NCBI RefSeq assembly: GCF_002209565.1
Contig: NZ_NJIH01000020.1
Coordinates: forward strand, 17,335-81,334
DNA length: 64,000 bases
Direction of reading: 5' to 3'
From: Candidimonas nitroreducens
GTDB taxonomy: Bacteria > Pseudomonadota > Gammaproteobacteria > Burkholderiales > Burkholderiaceae_B
The notes below the pieces were generated by a model. The model saw only the letters and a list, made by a program, of their open reading frames with translations, was not told the origin of the DNA and did no database searches. The position numbers and the translations under genes were made by a program. Position 1 is the first letter of the stretch. Each line of letters starts with the position of its first letter. Shown piece after piece: positions 25,652 through 35,118 of this stretch.

Positions 25652-26185
25652 ATGGGTGTTTCCGACCCTTATATCGATACGTATGAACTGACGCGCCTGG
25701 GGCAGCGGCTGGAAGGCCGTGTCCCGTTGCGGCGGTTTGCGCGTCTGCTCGAAGGGCTGCCCGCCCAGGGCGATGCGCAGGCCGATTGGTCGCTGCGCGG
25801 CGAGCAGGATGCGCTGGGGCGCCGTTTCCTGCATTTGCACGTCGCGGCCGGGATCGTGCTGGAATGCCAGCGCTGCCTGTCGCCTTTCGTGTGGCCGCTG
25901 GATGCTTCCAGCACCCTGGAAGTGGTGGCCAGCGCGGCCCAGCTCGACGACGGGGGCGGCGACGAAGGGGCGGAGCCCGTCGAACGCATCGTCGCCTCGC
26001 GGCGGCTGGACGTACTGGCGCTGGTCGAGGACGAATTGATCCTCGCGGTGCCTTATGTGCCCAAGCACGAACAGTGTCCCGATGCGCCGAAGCCGTCCGG
26101 CGACGGCGCGGCCAGTGCCGCACCCGATAGCAGTCTAGGCAGGCCCTCGCCGTTCGCGGCGCTGGGCAGGCTGAAAAAGAATTGA
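25652..26185 (+). CDS. yceD: YceD family protein (23S rRNA accumulation)
   Basis: A 177-residue DUF177 protein. E. coli YceD helps 23S rRNA accumulate. The conserved centre is [10 protein letters not shown] with a CxxC pair, followed by an acidic stretch and [12 protein letters not shown], then a low-complexity C-terminus. Start ATG 25652 follows GGGGAGG; upstream in-frame codons lack a ribosome site. It lies 53 bases before rpmF, the usual pair. Confidence 0.92.
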   Translation: MGVSDPYIDTYELTRLGQRLEGRVPLRRFARLLEGLPAQGDAQADWSLRGEQDALGRRFLHLHVAAGIVLECQRCLSPFVWPLDASSTLEVVASAAQLDDGGGDEGAEPVERIVASRRLDVLALVEDELILAVPYVPKHEQCPDAPKPSGDGAASAAPDSSLGRPSPFAALGRLKKN

Positions 26186-26238
26186 GTTTTTTCGATCAAC
26201 TTGCAGGTACAATTGCGGCCTGTTTTCCAGGAGTCATC

Positions 26239-26421
26239 ATGGCTGTTCAACAAAACAAGAAAAGTCCGTCCAAGCGCGGCATGCATCGCTCGCACGATTT
26301 TCTGTCCAATCCGGCCACCGCTGTCGAACCGACCTCGGGCGAAATACACCTGCGCCATCACATCAGCCCCAACGGCATCTATCGTGGCCGCAAGGTCGTC
26401 AAGACCAAGAACGACGAGTAA
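26239..26421 (+). CDS. rpmF: 50S ribosomal protein L32
   Basis: A 60-residue ribosomal protein L32, of standard length, starting [21 protein letters not shown] and ending [14 protein letters not shown] lies nine bases upstream. The zinc-binding cysteines found in some L32 proteins are absent; this is the Cys-free form. First in line before plsX and the fab genes, the conserved rpmF-plsX-fab order. Confidence 0.97.
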   Translation: MAVQQNKKSPSKRGMHRSHDFLSNPATAVEPTSGEIHLRHHISPNGIYRGRKVVKTKNDE

Positions 26422-26481
26422 TCACGTCGCGAGCGCGGCCATAGTGTCCTTTTCGAGACACGGCAACGGTACGCGCTTCCG

Positions 26482-27585
26482 ATGGCTACAACCGTGATTC
26501 GAATCGCTATCGATTGCATGGGTGGGGACATCGGCTTGCCGGTCACGATTCCGGCTGCGCGCCAGTTCGCGCAGCAGCATCCGGATACGCGTTTCCTGCT
26601 GGTCGGTGACGAGGCCCGCATACGCGCCATGCTCGACCAGCATGGCCGCGACAGCGGTGACTGGTGCCAGATACTGCCCGCGTCCGAAGTCGTCTTGATG
26701 GACGATTCGGTAGAGGTGGCGTTGCGCCGCAAGAAAGACTCGTCCATGCGGGTTGCCGCGCAGGCCGTCAAGGACGGGCTGGCCGACGCCTGCATATCCG
26801 CGGGCAATACCGGCGCCTGGATGGCCATCACCCGCTACGTGCTCAAGACGCTGGACGGCATCGACCGTCCGGCCATCGCCACTTCCATCCCGAACCAGAC
26901 GGGCGGGGCGACCACCATGCTCGACCTGGGCGCCAATGTCGACTGCACGGCCGAGCATCTGCTGCAGTTCGCCATCATGGGCGCCGCCCTGGCCAAGACC
27001 GTCGACCGCCGCGAGCAGCCCACCATAGGGCTGCTGAACATCGGCGAAGAAGTCATCAAGGGCAACGAAGTGGTCAAGCAGGCCGCCGAGCTGCTGCGCG
27101 CCAGCGGCCTGAACTTCTACGGCAACGTCGAAGGCGACGACATCTGCAAGGGCACTGTCGACGTGATCGTCTGCGACGGCTTCGTGGGCAATGTGGTGCT
27201 CAAGTCGCTCGAAGGGCTGGCCCGCATGGTTGCCAACATGATGCGCCAGGAATTCAAGCGCGACCCCTTGTCGCTGGTGGCCGGGGCGCTGGCGACGCCG
27301 GTGCTCAACCGCTTCCGCGACAAAGTAGACAATCGCCGCTACAACGGCGCGGCGCTGCTGGGCCTGCGTGGCATTGTGATCAAGAGCCACGGTTCGGCCG
27401 ATGTCTACGCTTTCGGCTGCGCCCTGAAGCGCGCCCACGAGGCGGTGCAGAATGGCCTGCTTTCGGGCACCACCAGCGCCATCGGCCATCTGCGCCAGAG
27501 CCTGCAGGACGCCGCGGATCAGTCCGCTGCGCTGTCCGGCACTGCCGGGCTGGCGCAATCCCCCGTGCCCCGGGTGGGCACCTGA
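26482..27585 (+). CDS. plsX: Phosphate acyltransferase PlsX
   Basis: A 367-residue enzyme that turns acyl-ACP into acyl-phosphate for phospholipid synthesis at the membrane. Family marks are [54 protein letters not shown] and GASLLGL-like [19 protein letters not shown]. Start MATTVIR at 26482. Upstream of fabH in the usual fatty-acid cluster. Confidence 0.97.
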   Translation: MATTVIRIAIDCMGGDIGLPVTIPAARQFAQQHPDTRFLLVGDEARIRAMLDQHGRDSGDWCQILPASEVVLMDDSVEVALRRKKDSSMRVAAQAVKDGLADACISAGNTGAWMAITRYVLKTLDGIDRPAIATSIPNQTGGATTMLDLGANVDCTAEHLLQFAIMGAALAKTVDRREQPTIGLLNIGEEVIKGNEVVKQAAELLRASGLNFYGNVEGDDICKGTVDVIVCDGFVGNVVLKSLEGLARMVANMMRQEFKRDPLSLVAGALATPVLNRFRDKVDNRRYNGAALLGLRGIVIKSHGSADVYAFGCALKRAHEAVQNGLLSGTTSAIGHLRQSLQDAADQSAALSGTAGLAQSPVPRVGT

Positions 27586-27723
27586 CATGCAACAATCCCT
27601 ACGTTCGCTGCCTGCGTGCCGCCCCGATACACCGGGTGCGGCGCGGGCGGCAGCAACTGCGCCGTATCCGGGCTTTTCCATTTTGCTCCGGGCGCGCGTG
27701 CGCAAGCCGACATGAGACCGCAC

Positions 27724-28698
27724 ATGCCCTATGCCAAGATAACGGGATCGGGGGGCTGCCTGCCGCCCCGCATCGTGTCCAATGACGAACTGGCCGCGGA
27801 ACTGGCCAGCCGGGGCGTACAGACCTCGGACGAGTGGATCGTCGAGCGCACCGGGATCCGCCAGCGCCACATCGCCGCCCCCGGCGTCAAGACCAGCGCG
27901 CTGGCCACCGAGGCCGCGCGCCTGGCCATGCAGGACGCCGGCGTGCAGCCCGGCGACGTCGACCTGATCGTGCTGGCCACGTCCACCCCCGATTTCGTGT
28001 TTCCGAGCACGGCCTGCCTGGTGCAGGCCAACCTGGGCATCAAGGGTGGTGCAGCCTTCGATGTGCAGGCGGTGTGCAGCGGTTTCGTCTATGCCCTGGC
28101 CACGGCCGAGGCCCTGATACGCGTCGGCCGGGCGCGCACGGCCCTGGTGATCGGTGCCGAGGTCTTCTCCAGTATCCTCGACTGGAACGACCGCGGTACT
28201 TGCGTGCTGTTCGGCGACGGCGCCGGCGCGGTGGTGCTGCAGGCCAGCGACGAGCCGGGCATAATGGCCGCCCAGCTCAATGCCGATGGCAGCCAGATGA
28301 AGATACTGAGCGCCGCGGGCAATGTATCGCACGGCAAGGTGGAAGGCGACCCCTTCCTGCGCATGGACGGGCAGGCAGTGTTCAAGCTGGCGGTCACGTC
28401 TTTGGCGCAATCGGCGCGCGACGTATGCGCGCAGGGCGGGGTGGCGCTGTCCGACCTGGACTGGATGATTCCGCACCAGGCCAATGTACGCATCCTCAAT
28501 TTCCTGAGCCGCAAGCTGGGCATCCCCACCGAGAAAGTCGTGGTTACCCTGGACAAGCACGCCAATACCTCGGCTGCCAGCGTACCGCTGGCGCTGGATG
28601 CGGCGCGCCGCGACGGCCGCGTGCGCAGCGGCGACCTGGTGCTGATGCAAGGCGTGGGCGGCGGCTTCACCTGGGGCTCGGTGCTGGCCCGCATGTAG
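27724..28698 (+). CDS. fabH: 3-oxoacyl-ACP synthase III
   Basis: KAS III starts fatty-acid chains by joining acetyl-CoA with malonyl-ACP. The triad is visible: Cys in [10 protein letters not shown], His in [10 protein letters not shown] and Asn in [10 protein letters not shown]; the closing [10 protein letters not shown] is also typical. From ATG 27724 ([10 protein letters not shown]) it has 324 residues, the usual length; an ATG four codons earlier (27712) is possible, and neither has a clear ribosome site. It lies 138 bases after plsX. Confidence 0.96.
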   Translation: MPYAKITGSGGCLPPRIVSNDELAAELASRGVQTSDEWIVERTGIRQRHIAAPGVKTSALATEAARLAMQDAGVQPGDVDLIVLATSTPDFVFPSTACLVQANLGIKGGAAFDVQAVCSGFVYALATAEALIRVGRARTALVIGAEVFSSILDWNDRGTCVLFGDGAGAVVLQASDEPGIMAAQLNADGSQMKILSAAGNVSHGKVEGDPFLRMDGQAVFKLAVTSLAQSARDVCAQGGVALSDLDWMIPHQANVRILNFLSRKLGIPTEKVVVTLDKHANTSAASVPLALDAARRDGRVRSGDLVLMQGVGGGFTWGSVLARM

Positions 28699-28813
28699 AA
28701 TGGCAAGCCTGGCGCGGCGCAGGGGCGGCCGCGCGGGCGCTGCAGGTCTGCGCCGCCGTGCCGGACACGATATCAATATATAAGTGAACCGCCCCCCAAC
28801 GGAACGCTACGCT

Positions 28814-29746
28814 ATGAAAATCGCCTTCGTCTTCCCCGGGCAGGGTTCGCAGTCGGTCGGCATGCTCGACGCCTGGGCCGGCAACGAAGCCGTCGCCGGG
28901 GTGCTGGATCGCGCTTCGGCGGCTCTGGGACAGGATCTCGGCGCCCTGATCGCCCAGGGGCCGGCCGAGCAGCTCAACCTCACCACCAATACGCAGCCGG
29001 CGATGCTGGCCAGCGCCATGGCCGTCTACGAGGCCTGGATCGCGGCCGGCGGCCCGGCCCCGGAAGTGCTGGCCGGCCACAGCCTGGGCGAATACTCGGC
29101 CCTGACCGCGGCCGGCTCGCTGCGCCTGGAAGACGCCGTGTCGCTGGTGCGCGTGCGCGCCGACGCCATGCAGGCGGCGGTACCGGTGGGCACGGGTGGC
29201 ATGGCCGCGGTGCTGGGCCTGGACGATGCCGCCGTGCTGGCGGCCTGCGCCGAGGCGGCGCAGGGCGAAGTGGTCGAAGCCGTGAATTTCAATGCGCCTG
29301 CGCAGGTGGTCATCGCCGGCCACAAGGCGGCGGTCGAGCGCGCCTGCGAACTATGCCGCGCCGCCGGCGCCAAGCGCGCCCTGGTGCTGCCCGTGTCGGC
29401 GCCGTTCCATTCGCGGCTGCTGGAGCCCGCCGCGGCCGTATTGCAGCGCGCGCTGCAGGGCATCGAGGTCGCCGCGCCGCGCGTTCCCCTGATCAATAAC
29501 GTCGATGTGGCCAGTCCGGCCGAGCCCGCCGCCATCAAGGACGCGCTGGTGCGCCAGGCCTGGCACCCGGTGCGCTGGGTCGAGGTGATCCAGGCCATGA
29601 AGGCCCGCGGCGTCACGCACGTGGTCGAATGCGGCCCGGGCAAGGTGCTCAATGGCCTGACCAAGCGCATAGACCGCGACCTGACGGGCCTGGCGATCAG
29701 CGACCCGGCTTCCCTGCAGGCGGCTTTGGAAACTTTACGAGGATAA
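28814..29746 (+). CDS. fabD: Malonyl-CoA:ACP transacylase
   Basis: A 310-residue transacylase loading malonyl groups onto ACP. PGQGSQ near residue 8, nucleophile S90 in AGHSLGEYSAL, and His in SAPFHSRLLEP are visible. I start at ATG 28814 (MKIAFVFPGQ), as residues of the longer frame from 28784 are not family-like. fabG follows after four bases, so they are co-transcribed. Confidence 0.97.
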   Translation: MKIAFVFPGQGSQSVGMLDAWAGNEAVAGVLDRASAALGQDLGALIAQGPAEQLNLTTNTQPAMLASAMAVYEAWIAAGGPAPEVLAGHSLGEYSALTAAGSLRLEDAVSLVRVRADAMQAAVPVGTGGMAAVLGLDDAAVLAACAEAAQGEVVEAVNFNAPAQVVIAGHKAAVERACELCRAAGAKRALVLPVSAPFHSRLLEPAAAVLQRALQGIEVAAPRVPLINNVDVASPAEPAAIKDALVRQAWHPVRWVEVIQAMKARGVTHVVECGPGKVLNGLTKRIDRDLTGLAISDPASLQAALETLRG

Positions 29747-29750
29747 GGCC

Positions 29751-30494
29751 ATGCACGACGAACAACTCGAGGGCAAGCTGGCCCTGGTCACCGGAGCCAC
29801 CCGCGGCATAGGCAAGGCCATCGCGCTGGAACTCGCCGCGCGCGGCGCGCGGGTGGTGGGCACCGCCACGTCTGCCGAGGGCGCCGAATCGATATCCGAA
29901 ATGCTGGCCGCCTCGGGCGGGCGCGGCGTGGTGCTCAACGTCAATGACGCGGCTGCCTGCGACCGGCTGGTGGCCGAGCTGGCGCAAGACGGCGCCGGCC
30001 CGCAGATCCTGGTCAACAACGCCGGCATCACGCGCGACAACCTGGCCATGCGCCTGAAGGACGACGACTGGAACGCGGTGCTCGAGACCAATCTGACGGC
30101 GGTCTTCCGCCTGTCGCGCGCGGTCATGAAGCCGATGATGAAGGCCCGCTGGGGGCGCATCATCTGCATCACCTCGGTGATCGGCTCCAGCGGCAACCCG
30201 GGCCAGGCCAATTACGCCGCGGCCAAGGCCGGCGTGGCCGGCATGGTGCGGGCGCTGGCGCGCGAACTGGGCAGCCGCAACATCACGGTCAATTGCGTGG
30301 CGCCCGGCTTCATCGAAACCGACATGACGCGCGCGCTGAACGAGACGCAGACGGCGGCCATCCTGGCGCAGATCCCGCTGGGACGCCTGGGTTCGGCCGC
30401 CGACGTGGCGCAGGCCGTGGCCTTCCTGGCCGGCCCGCAGGCCGCCTACATCACCGGCACCACGGTGCACGTCAATGGCGGGATGTACATGTAA
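29751..30494 (+). CDS. fabG: 3-oxoacyl-ACP reductase
   Basis: A 247-residue short-chain dehydrogenase that reduces 3-ketoacyl-ACP with NADPH. TGATRGIGKAI (cofactor loop), NNAGITRDNL, the catalytic Ser region ITSVIGSSGNPGQ and YAAAKAG (Tyr/Lys), plus APGFIETDMT. Its ATG comes four bases after fabD. A 14-bp GC stem-loop follows. Confidence 0.97.
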   Translation: MHDEQLEGKLALVTGATRGIGKAIALELAARGARVVGTATSAEGAESISEMLAASGGRGVVLNVNDAAACDRLVAELAQDGAGPQILVNNAGITRDNLAMRLKDDDWNAVLETNLTAVFRLSRAVMKPMMKARWGRIICITSVIGSSGNPGQANYAAAKAGVAGMVRALARELGSRNITVNCVAPGFIETDMTRALNETQTAAILAQIPLGRLGSAADVAQAVAFLAGPQAAYITGTTVHVNGGMYM

Positions 30495-30499
30495 GACAT

Positions 30500-30536
30500 G
30501 CGGCGGCGCTGGCGTCCTGGATGCCAGCGCCGCCGC
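30500..30536 (+). terminator. Stem-loop after fabG
   Basis: GCGGCGGCGCTGGC (30500-30513) pairs perfectly with GCCAGCGCCGCCGC (30523-30536), loop of nine bases. No T-run directly follows; it may be a partial terminator or 3'-end stabiliser. Confidence 0.5.
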
Positions 30537-30633
30537 GCAACGGCTGCAGCTTGCAAGCGGCAGCGGCCGGATATGGACGGGACGGGGTAAAATTCGTCCC
30601 AAAGGGGTGGTTCCGGGTGGACGGCGGGCCTTA

Positions 30634-30673
30634 TCGGCGCCCGCGGCGGGCAAGCCCGGAGTGCCGTTTTTTT
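30634..30673 (+). terminator. Probable intrinsic terminator ahead of acpP
   Basis: Outer arms CGGC/GCCG enclose an inner CGGGC-AA-GCCCG hairpin and are followed directly by seven T (30667-30673). It would insulate acpP from reading out of fabG. Confidence 0.45.
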
Positions 30674-30708
30674 ATCTAGGCCAACAACTATAAATTTTTG
30701 CGTTTGGC

Positions 30709-30714
30709 TATAAT
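30709..30714 (+). promoter_or_regulatory. Candidate -10 of the acpP promoter
   Basis: A consensus TATAAT, 32 bases before the acpP ATG, just after the terminator-like hairpin. No good -35 at 16-18 bp is seen. Own promoter for acpP is usual because of the high ACP demand. Confidence 0.45.
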
Positions 30715-30745
30715 TCGCGGGAATTTTCCCCATTTGGAGAACTGC

Positions 30746-30985
30746 ATGGAAAGCATCGAACAGCGCGTCAAGAAGATCGTCGCTGAACAACTTGGCGTGA
30801 ACGAAGCCGAGATCAAAAACGAGTCTTCCTTCCTTGACGACCTCGGTGCCGATTCGCTCGATATGGTCGAGCTCGTGATGGCACTCGAAGACGAATTCGA
30901 AACCGAGATTCCCGATGAAGAGGCCGAAAAGATCACGACGGTGCAGCAGGCTGTCGACTACATCTCGTCGCATAGCAAGCAGTAA
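30746..30985 (+). CDS. acpP: Acyl carrier protein
   Basis: A 79-residue acidic carrier protein. S37 in [11 protein letters not shown] is the phosphopantetheine site; the helix pattern [18 protein letters not shown] is typical. Ribosome site GGAG lies seven bases before the ATG. Located between fabG and fabF as in most Proteobacteria. Confidence 0.98.
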   Translation: MESIEQRVKKIVAEQLGVNEAEIKNESSFLDDLGADSLDMVELVMALEDEFETEIPDEEAEKITTVQQAVDYISSHSKQ

Positions 30986-31132
30986 GTCTAATAAATTCGT
31001 GGCGCGGGCCCGGTGGTCGACCGGGCCTCACCGGGGCGGTTTCCGGAGAATATGTCTGTCGCTGCACCGCGCCTTGCGCGGGCGGCCGCATATTCGCTGC
31101 GAACCGCCTTGGTCTTTCAAGAGGAGTCATAC

Positions 31133-32362
31133 GTGAAGCGACGCGTCGTCATTACCGGCCTGGGCATCGTATCCCCGGTCGGAAACGATATCGATAGCGC
31201 CTGGGACAACATCGTCAATGGCCGTTCGGGCATCCGGCGCATTTCGCGTTTCGATCCTTCGGCACTCACTTCCCACATCGCGGGTGAAGTCCGGGATTTC
31301 GACATCACGCAGATCATTTCCGCCAAAGAAGCCAAGCAGATGGATACCTTCATCCATTACGGCCTGGCGGCGGGCAAGCAGGCCTGGCATGACTCCGGCC
31401 TCGAAGTCACGGAAGCCAACGCCGATCGCATCGGCGTCATCGTGGGCTCAGGCATAGGCGGCCTGCCGCGCATCGAAGATACGCAGGTCGAATATCTGGA
31501 ACGCGGCCCGCGCCGCATTTCGCCGTTTTTCGTACCGGGCTCCCTGATCAACCTGGCGGCGGGGCAGTTGTCCATCCAGCTGGGCCTGAAGGGCCCCAGC
31601 TACGCGGTGGTCTCGGCCTGCACCACGGGCCTGCATTCCATAGGCGATGCGGCCCGCCTCATCGAATACGGCGACGCCGACGTCATGCTGGCGGGGGGCA
31701 CCGAATCCACGGTTTCGCCGCTGGGCATCGGCGGCTTTGCCGCCATGCGCGCCCTGTCCACACGCAACGACGATCCGGCCACCGCCTCGCGCCCCTGGGA
31801 TCGCGACCGCGACGGCTTCGTGCTGGGCGAGGGCGCCGGGGTGCTGGTGCTCGAAGAATACGAACACGCGCGCAAGCGCGGCGCCCGCATCTATGCCGAA
31901 TTCGCCGGCTTCGGCATGAGCTCCGACGCCCACCACATCACCGCGCCCGACCGCGAGGGGCCGCGCCATGGCATTCTCAACGCCTTGCGCAACGGTGGGG
32001 TCAATGCCGACCAGGTCAGCTACGTCAATGCGCACGGCACCTCTACGCCGCTGGGCGACAAGAATGAAAGCGAAGCGCTCAAGCTCGCCTTCGGCGAACA
32101 CGCCTACAAGCTGGTGGTCAATTCCACCAAGTCCATGACCGGACACCTGCTGGGCGCGGCGGGCGGCATCGAAGCGGTTTTCACTACCCTGGCTATCCAT
32201 CACCAGATTTCGCCTCCGACCATCAACATCTTCAACCAGGATCCAGAGTGCGATCTGGACTACTGCGCCAACCAGGCGCGCGACCTGAAGATCGACGTGG
32301 CATTGTCGAATTCCTTCGGCTTTGGCGGAACCAACGGGTCGATGGTGGTTCGGCGGTTCTGA
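31133..32362 (+). CDS. fabF: 3-oxoacyl-ACP synthase II
   Basis: KAS II elongates acyl-ACP by condensation with malonyl-ACP. The 409 residues show C163 (VVSACTTGLHS), His in NAHGTSTPLGD and NSTKSMTGHLLGAAGG, and the SNSFGFGGTNGS ending. The GTG start at 31133 (VKRRVVITG) has AAGAGGAG upstream; an open frame back to 31013 has no family sequence. The next, YgfX-like gene begins 14 bases after its stop. Confidence 0.97.
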   Translation: MKRRVVITGLGIVSPVGNDIDSAWDNIVNGRSGIRRISRFDPSALTSHIAGEVRDFDITQIISAKEAKQMDTFIHYGLAAGKQAWHDSGLEVTEANADRIGVIVGSGIGGLPRIEDTQVEYLERGPRRISPFFVPGSLINLAAGQLSIQLGLKGPSYAVVSACTTGLHSIGDAARLIEYGDADVMLAGGTESTVSPLGIGGFAAMRALSTRNDDPATASRPWDRDRDGFVLGEGAGVLVLEEYEHARKRGARIYAEFAGFGMSSDAHHITAPDREGPRHGILNALRNGGVNADQVSYVNAHGTSTPLGDKNESEALKLAFGEHAYKLVVNSTKSMTGHLLGAAGGIEAVFTTLAIHHQISPPTINIFNQDPECDLDYCANQARDLKIDVALSNSFGFGGTNGSMVVRRF

Positions 32363-32376
32363 GGCCGAACCGCACC

Positions 32377-32934
32377 GTGGCCCGTACCGTGCGATGGCCG
32401 TTGCGACGCCCGCTCTGGGCGACGTTGGGCGCTGCGGGCGTGGGCGCGGCGGCTTTCGCGTCGGTCGGGCTGGCCTGCGGGCCGCAGGCGGCCGCCTGCC
32501 TGCTGGTGCCGACGGCCGCCTGGCTAGGCCTGCGCCGGCCTTGGCGCAGCCCCTGGCAGCGGGCTCATCTGGAACTGCACCCGGTACACGGCTGGATGCT
32601 GCAACGCGGTAACGAGCGGCGCCGGCTACGGCTGGTGCTCGCCTGGCCGTCCAGCGGCTGGCTGACCTTGCGCTTCGCATCCGCGGCGCCGGCCGACTCA
32701 CATGAATCCGCGAGCAAACAAGGGCGGGGCGCCAAACCGCGGGCGGCGGCTGCAACAGGGCGAGGCGGCGCAATTTCCCCATCTCTCGATTGCGGATCCG
32801 GCTCAAAGGAAAACATGCTTGATCTGACCGTTTGGAAACCTGCCTTGCCGGCCGACGATTGGCGCCGTTTGCGCCTGTCGCTCGTCTGCCTGCCGGCGCA
32901 GCCGGCAGCATGGGCCGAGGGCGGCGCCTCATGA
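32377..32934 (+). CDS. Hypothetical YgfX-like protein between fabF and rpoE
   Basis: A 185-residue protein from GTG 32377. Residues about 13-50 form two hydrophobic segments with a short turn (WATLGAAGVGAAAFASVGL, ACLLVPTAAWLGL), followed by a hydrophilic LHPVHGWMLQRGNERRRLRL block and a Ser/Gly/Ala-rich tail. The two membrane segments followed by a Trp-rich strand resemble YgfX/CptA proteins, but that is only pattern similarity. The stop overlaps the rpoE ATG (ATGA), so translation is coupled to the sigma factor. Start uncertain. Confidence 0.55.
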   Translation: MARTVRWPLRRPLWATLGAAGVGAAAFASVGLACGPQAAACLLVPTAAWLGLRRPWRSPWQRAHLELHPVHGWMLQRGNERRRLRLVLAWPSSGWLTLRFASAAPADSHESASKQGRGAKPRAAAATGRGGAISPSLDCGSGSKENMLDLTVWKPALPADDWRRLRLSLVCLPAQPAAWAEGGAS

Positions 32935-33530
32935 GCGAGCGCGACGTGGATGCCGAACTGGTCGAGCGCGTGCGCCGTGGCGACAAGCGGGCCTTCGATC
33001 TGCTGGTGCTGAAGTACCAGCGCAAGATCATGCGCCTGCTGTCGCGCATGATACGCGAGCCCGGCGAGGTCGAAGACGTCGCCCAGGAGGCTTTCATCAA
33101 GGCCTACCGGGCCTTGCCGCAATTCCGCGGCGACAGCGCTTTTTATACCTGGCTGTACCGTATCGCCATCAATACGGCGCGCAACTGGCAGGCCGCCAAT
33201 GGCCGCCGGCCCAGCGCGCCCAGCGTAATTGAAACCGAAGATGGTGAAACTTTTAGCCAAATCGACAACCTAACCGATATCAGTACGCCGGAATCCATGA
33301 TGGCAAGCCGCCAGATCGTCGACACGGTCAATGCGGCCATCGACGCCTTGCCCGAGGAATTGCGTACGGCTATCGTGTTACGAGAAATTGAAGGCATGAG
33401 CTACGAAGATATCGCCCAGAGCATGGACTGTCCCATCGGGACGGTGCGTTCGCGCATTTTCCGTGCCCGCGAGGCCATCGCAGCCCAATTGCGTCCCGTT
33501 CTGGGTAACGATGCCGAACGTCGCTGGTAA
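32931..33530 (+). CDS. rpoE: Sigma-E (extracytoplasmic stress) sigma factor
   Basis: A 199-residue ECF sigma factor that directs transcription in envelope stress. Region 2 has FDLLVLKYQRKIMRLLSR and EDVAQEAFIKAYRALPQFRG; region 4 has EELRTAIVLREIEGMSYEDIA with the helix-turn-helix ending GTVRSRIFRAR. The neighbours rseA, rseB and mucD make this RpoE/AlgU itself. ATG 32931 overlaps the upstream gene's stop; rseA begins 10 bases after its end. Confidence 0.97.
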   Translation: MSERDVDAELVERVRRGDKRAFDLLVLKYQRKIMRLLSRMIREPGEVEDVAQEAFIKAYRALPQFRGDSAFYTWLYRIAINTARNWQAANGRRPSAPSVIETEDGETFSQIDNLTDISTPESMMASRQIVDTVNAAIDALPEELRTAIVLREIEGMSYEDIAQSMDCPIGTVRSRIFRAREAIAAQLRPVLGNDAERRW

Positions 33531-33540
33531 GGAGATGAAC

Positions 33541-34044
33541 ATGCAAATCGCGGCTAAAACCATACGGGACGAAGAGCAGCTTTCCTGGGAATCGTCGGTT
33601 TCAGTGTGGATGGACGGTGAAGGCGGCGAGATCCGCCCCGAAGATCTGGATTCCCCCTATGGCCGCCAGGTCTGGGACACTTACCATCTGATCGGCGATG
33701 TGCTGCGCAGCGAAGAGCTGGCGGTCAAGCCCACCGATCTGTTCTACGCGCGCCTGTCCAAGGCGCTGGACGCCGAGCCTGCCATCGTGGCGCCGCAGCG
33801 CCGCCGTTACACGCCTGTGCGGCTGGGCTTGTCCGGGCTGGCGGTGGCCGCCGCAGTGGCCTCCGTGGCCTGGGTGGCGCTGCCGTATTTCAGCGGCGGG
33901 GCGGCGCAGCCGGCGGTTTCGGCCCCGGTCGTGGCCAGCGCCGGCGATGACGCCAGCCTGCGCGACTACCTGGCGGCCCACAGCCAGATAGCCGGTGTCG
34001 GCCCGGTGCGCCAGGTTTCCTTCGACGCCGGGGACGCCCGCTAA
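33541..34044 (+). CDS. rseA: Anti-sigma-E factor RseA
   Basis: A 167-residue single-pass inner-membrane anti-sigma factor. The N-terminal RseA domain (SWESSVSVWMDGEGGEI to WDTYHLIGDVLRS) binds RpoE; a membrane segment LGLSGLAVAAAVASVAWVAL follows near residue 100, then a short periplasmic tail. It is cut in the regulated-proteolysis cascade that starts with DegS-type proteases. Start ATG 33541 fits TAAGGAG; the ATG at 33535 is too close. The stop overlaps rseB's ATG. Confidence 0.93.
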   Translation: MQIAAKTIRDEEQLSWESSVSVWMDGEGGEIRPEDLDSPYGRQVWDTYHLIGDVLRSEELAVKPTDLFYARLSKALDAEPAIVAPQRRRYTPVRLGLSGLAVAAAVASVAWVALPYFSGGAAQPAVSAPVVASAGDDASLRDYLAAHSQIAGVGPVRQVSFDAGDAR

Positions 34045-35102
34045 TGACGGACGCGGCTTACCTTCAGCCCGGCGCCACGCGGCGTACGCCCCAGGCCGCG
34101 GCCGGGCGCCATTGCCTGCCGCTGCTGTTGCTGGCGCTGGCCGGCGCACTGGCCGGGCCCTGCGCCGCGGCCGCCGAGCCGGGCGGCGATTCCGATTCCA
34201 TCATCGCCGTGCTGCAGAAGGTGCAGGATGCGGCGCGATCCACCGACTATGCCGGCGTGTTCACCTACCAGGAAGGCGCGCAGCTGCAGTCCACTAGGGT
34301 GGTGCACTTGGTCGACGGCACCGGCGAGCGCGAGCTGCTCGATACGCTGGACGGCCCGCCGCGCGAGTTCATCCGGCACAACGAGCAGGTGCAGTACCTG
34401 ATCCCCGAGAAAAAACTCATCGTCATGCTGCCGCGCCGCGCCGACCAGTTTCCCGGCGTGCTGCTGGGCGACGGCAAATCGATCCCGGCCAACTACACCT
34501 TGACGCGAGAGGGCCACGAGGCCCGCGTGGCGGGCCGCGAGTGCCACATGCTCGAGCTGCGCCCCCGGGATGCGGCGCGCTATGGCTACAGGCTGTGCAC
34601 CGATGCGACCACCAGCCTGTTGCTCAAGGCCCAGACACTGAGCCCGCAGCGCACCGTCATCGACCAGGTCTCTTTTACTTCGCTGCGCGTCGGCCACGGC
34701 ATCTCGGCCGACGAATTGAATTCACGCTGGAAGACCCAGGGCTGGCAGGTGCATCGCGCCTCGGTGCAGCCCGTGGATCTGTCCAAGCAGGGCTGGCGCA
34801 TCCCCGCGCCGCCCGGGTTTCAGGCCATCACCCAGGTCACGCGTTCCATGCGGGCGGGCCGGCAGGTCAGCCAATTGGTGCTGTCCGACGGGTTGGCGGC
34901 CATTTCGGTGTTCATCGAGCCCACGGGCTCCGCGCACGACGCGGTTCCGCCCAAAGGGGCCGTGCACAAGGGAGCAATGAATATTTTTGGCACGAGAATC
35001 GGCGACCATTGGCTTACCGCCATAGGCGAAGTTCCGGTAGATACCCTGCGGGGCATCGCCCAGAGCACCGAATACGTGCCGTTGATTGCTCCTCAACCTT
35101 GA
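34044..35102 (+). CDS. rseB: Sigma-E regulatory protein RseB (MucB)
   Basis: A 352-residue periplasmic protein that shields RseA from proteolysis and senses lipid or LPS signals. A signal peptide (CLPLLLLALAGALAGPCAAAA) precedes the large LolA-like domain (STDYAGVFTYQEG, VVHLVDGTGERELLDTLDG) and a smaller C-terminal domain (WRIPAPPGFQAITQVTR). One-base overlap with rseA. Confidence 0.95.
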   Translation: MTDAAYLQPGATRRTPQAAAGRHCLPLLLLALAGALAGPCAAAAEPGGDSDSIIAVLQKVQDAARSTDYAGVFTYQEGAQLQSTRVVHLVDGTGERELLDTLDGPPREFIRHNEQVQYLIPEKKLIVMLPRRADQFPGVLLGDGKSIPANYTLTREGHEARVAGRECHMLELRPRDAARYGYRLCTDATTSLLLKAQTLSPQRTVIDQVSFTSLRVGHGISADELNSRWKTQGWQVHRASVQPVDLSKQGWRIPAPPGFQAITQVTRSMRAGRQVSQLVLSDGLAAISVFIEPTGSAHDAVPPKGAVHKGAMNIFGTRIGDHWLTAIGEVPVDTLRGIAQSTEYVPLIAPQP

Positions 35103-35118
35103 TAGTCAAAGGAGTCTT

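Noticed and set aside
24260..26068. 602-codon minus-strand frame across the rsmI-like, maf and yceD region
   Set aside because: It is out of frame with three well-identified genes and is Arg/Pro-rich shadow sequence.
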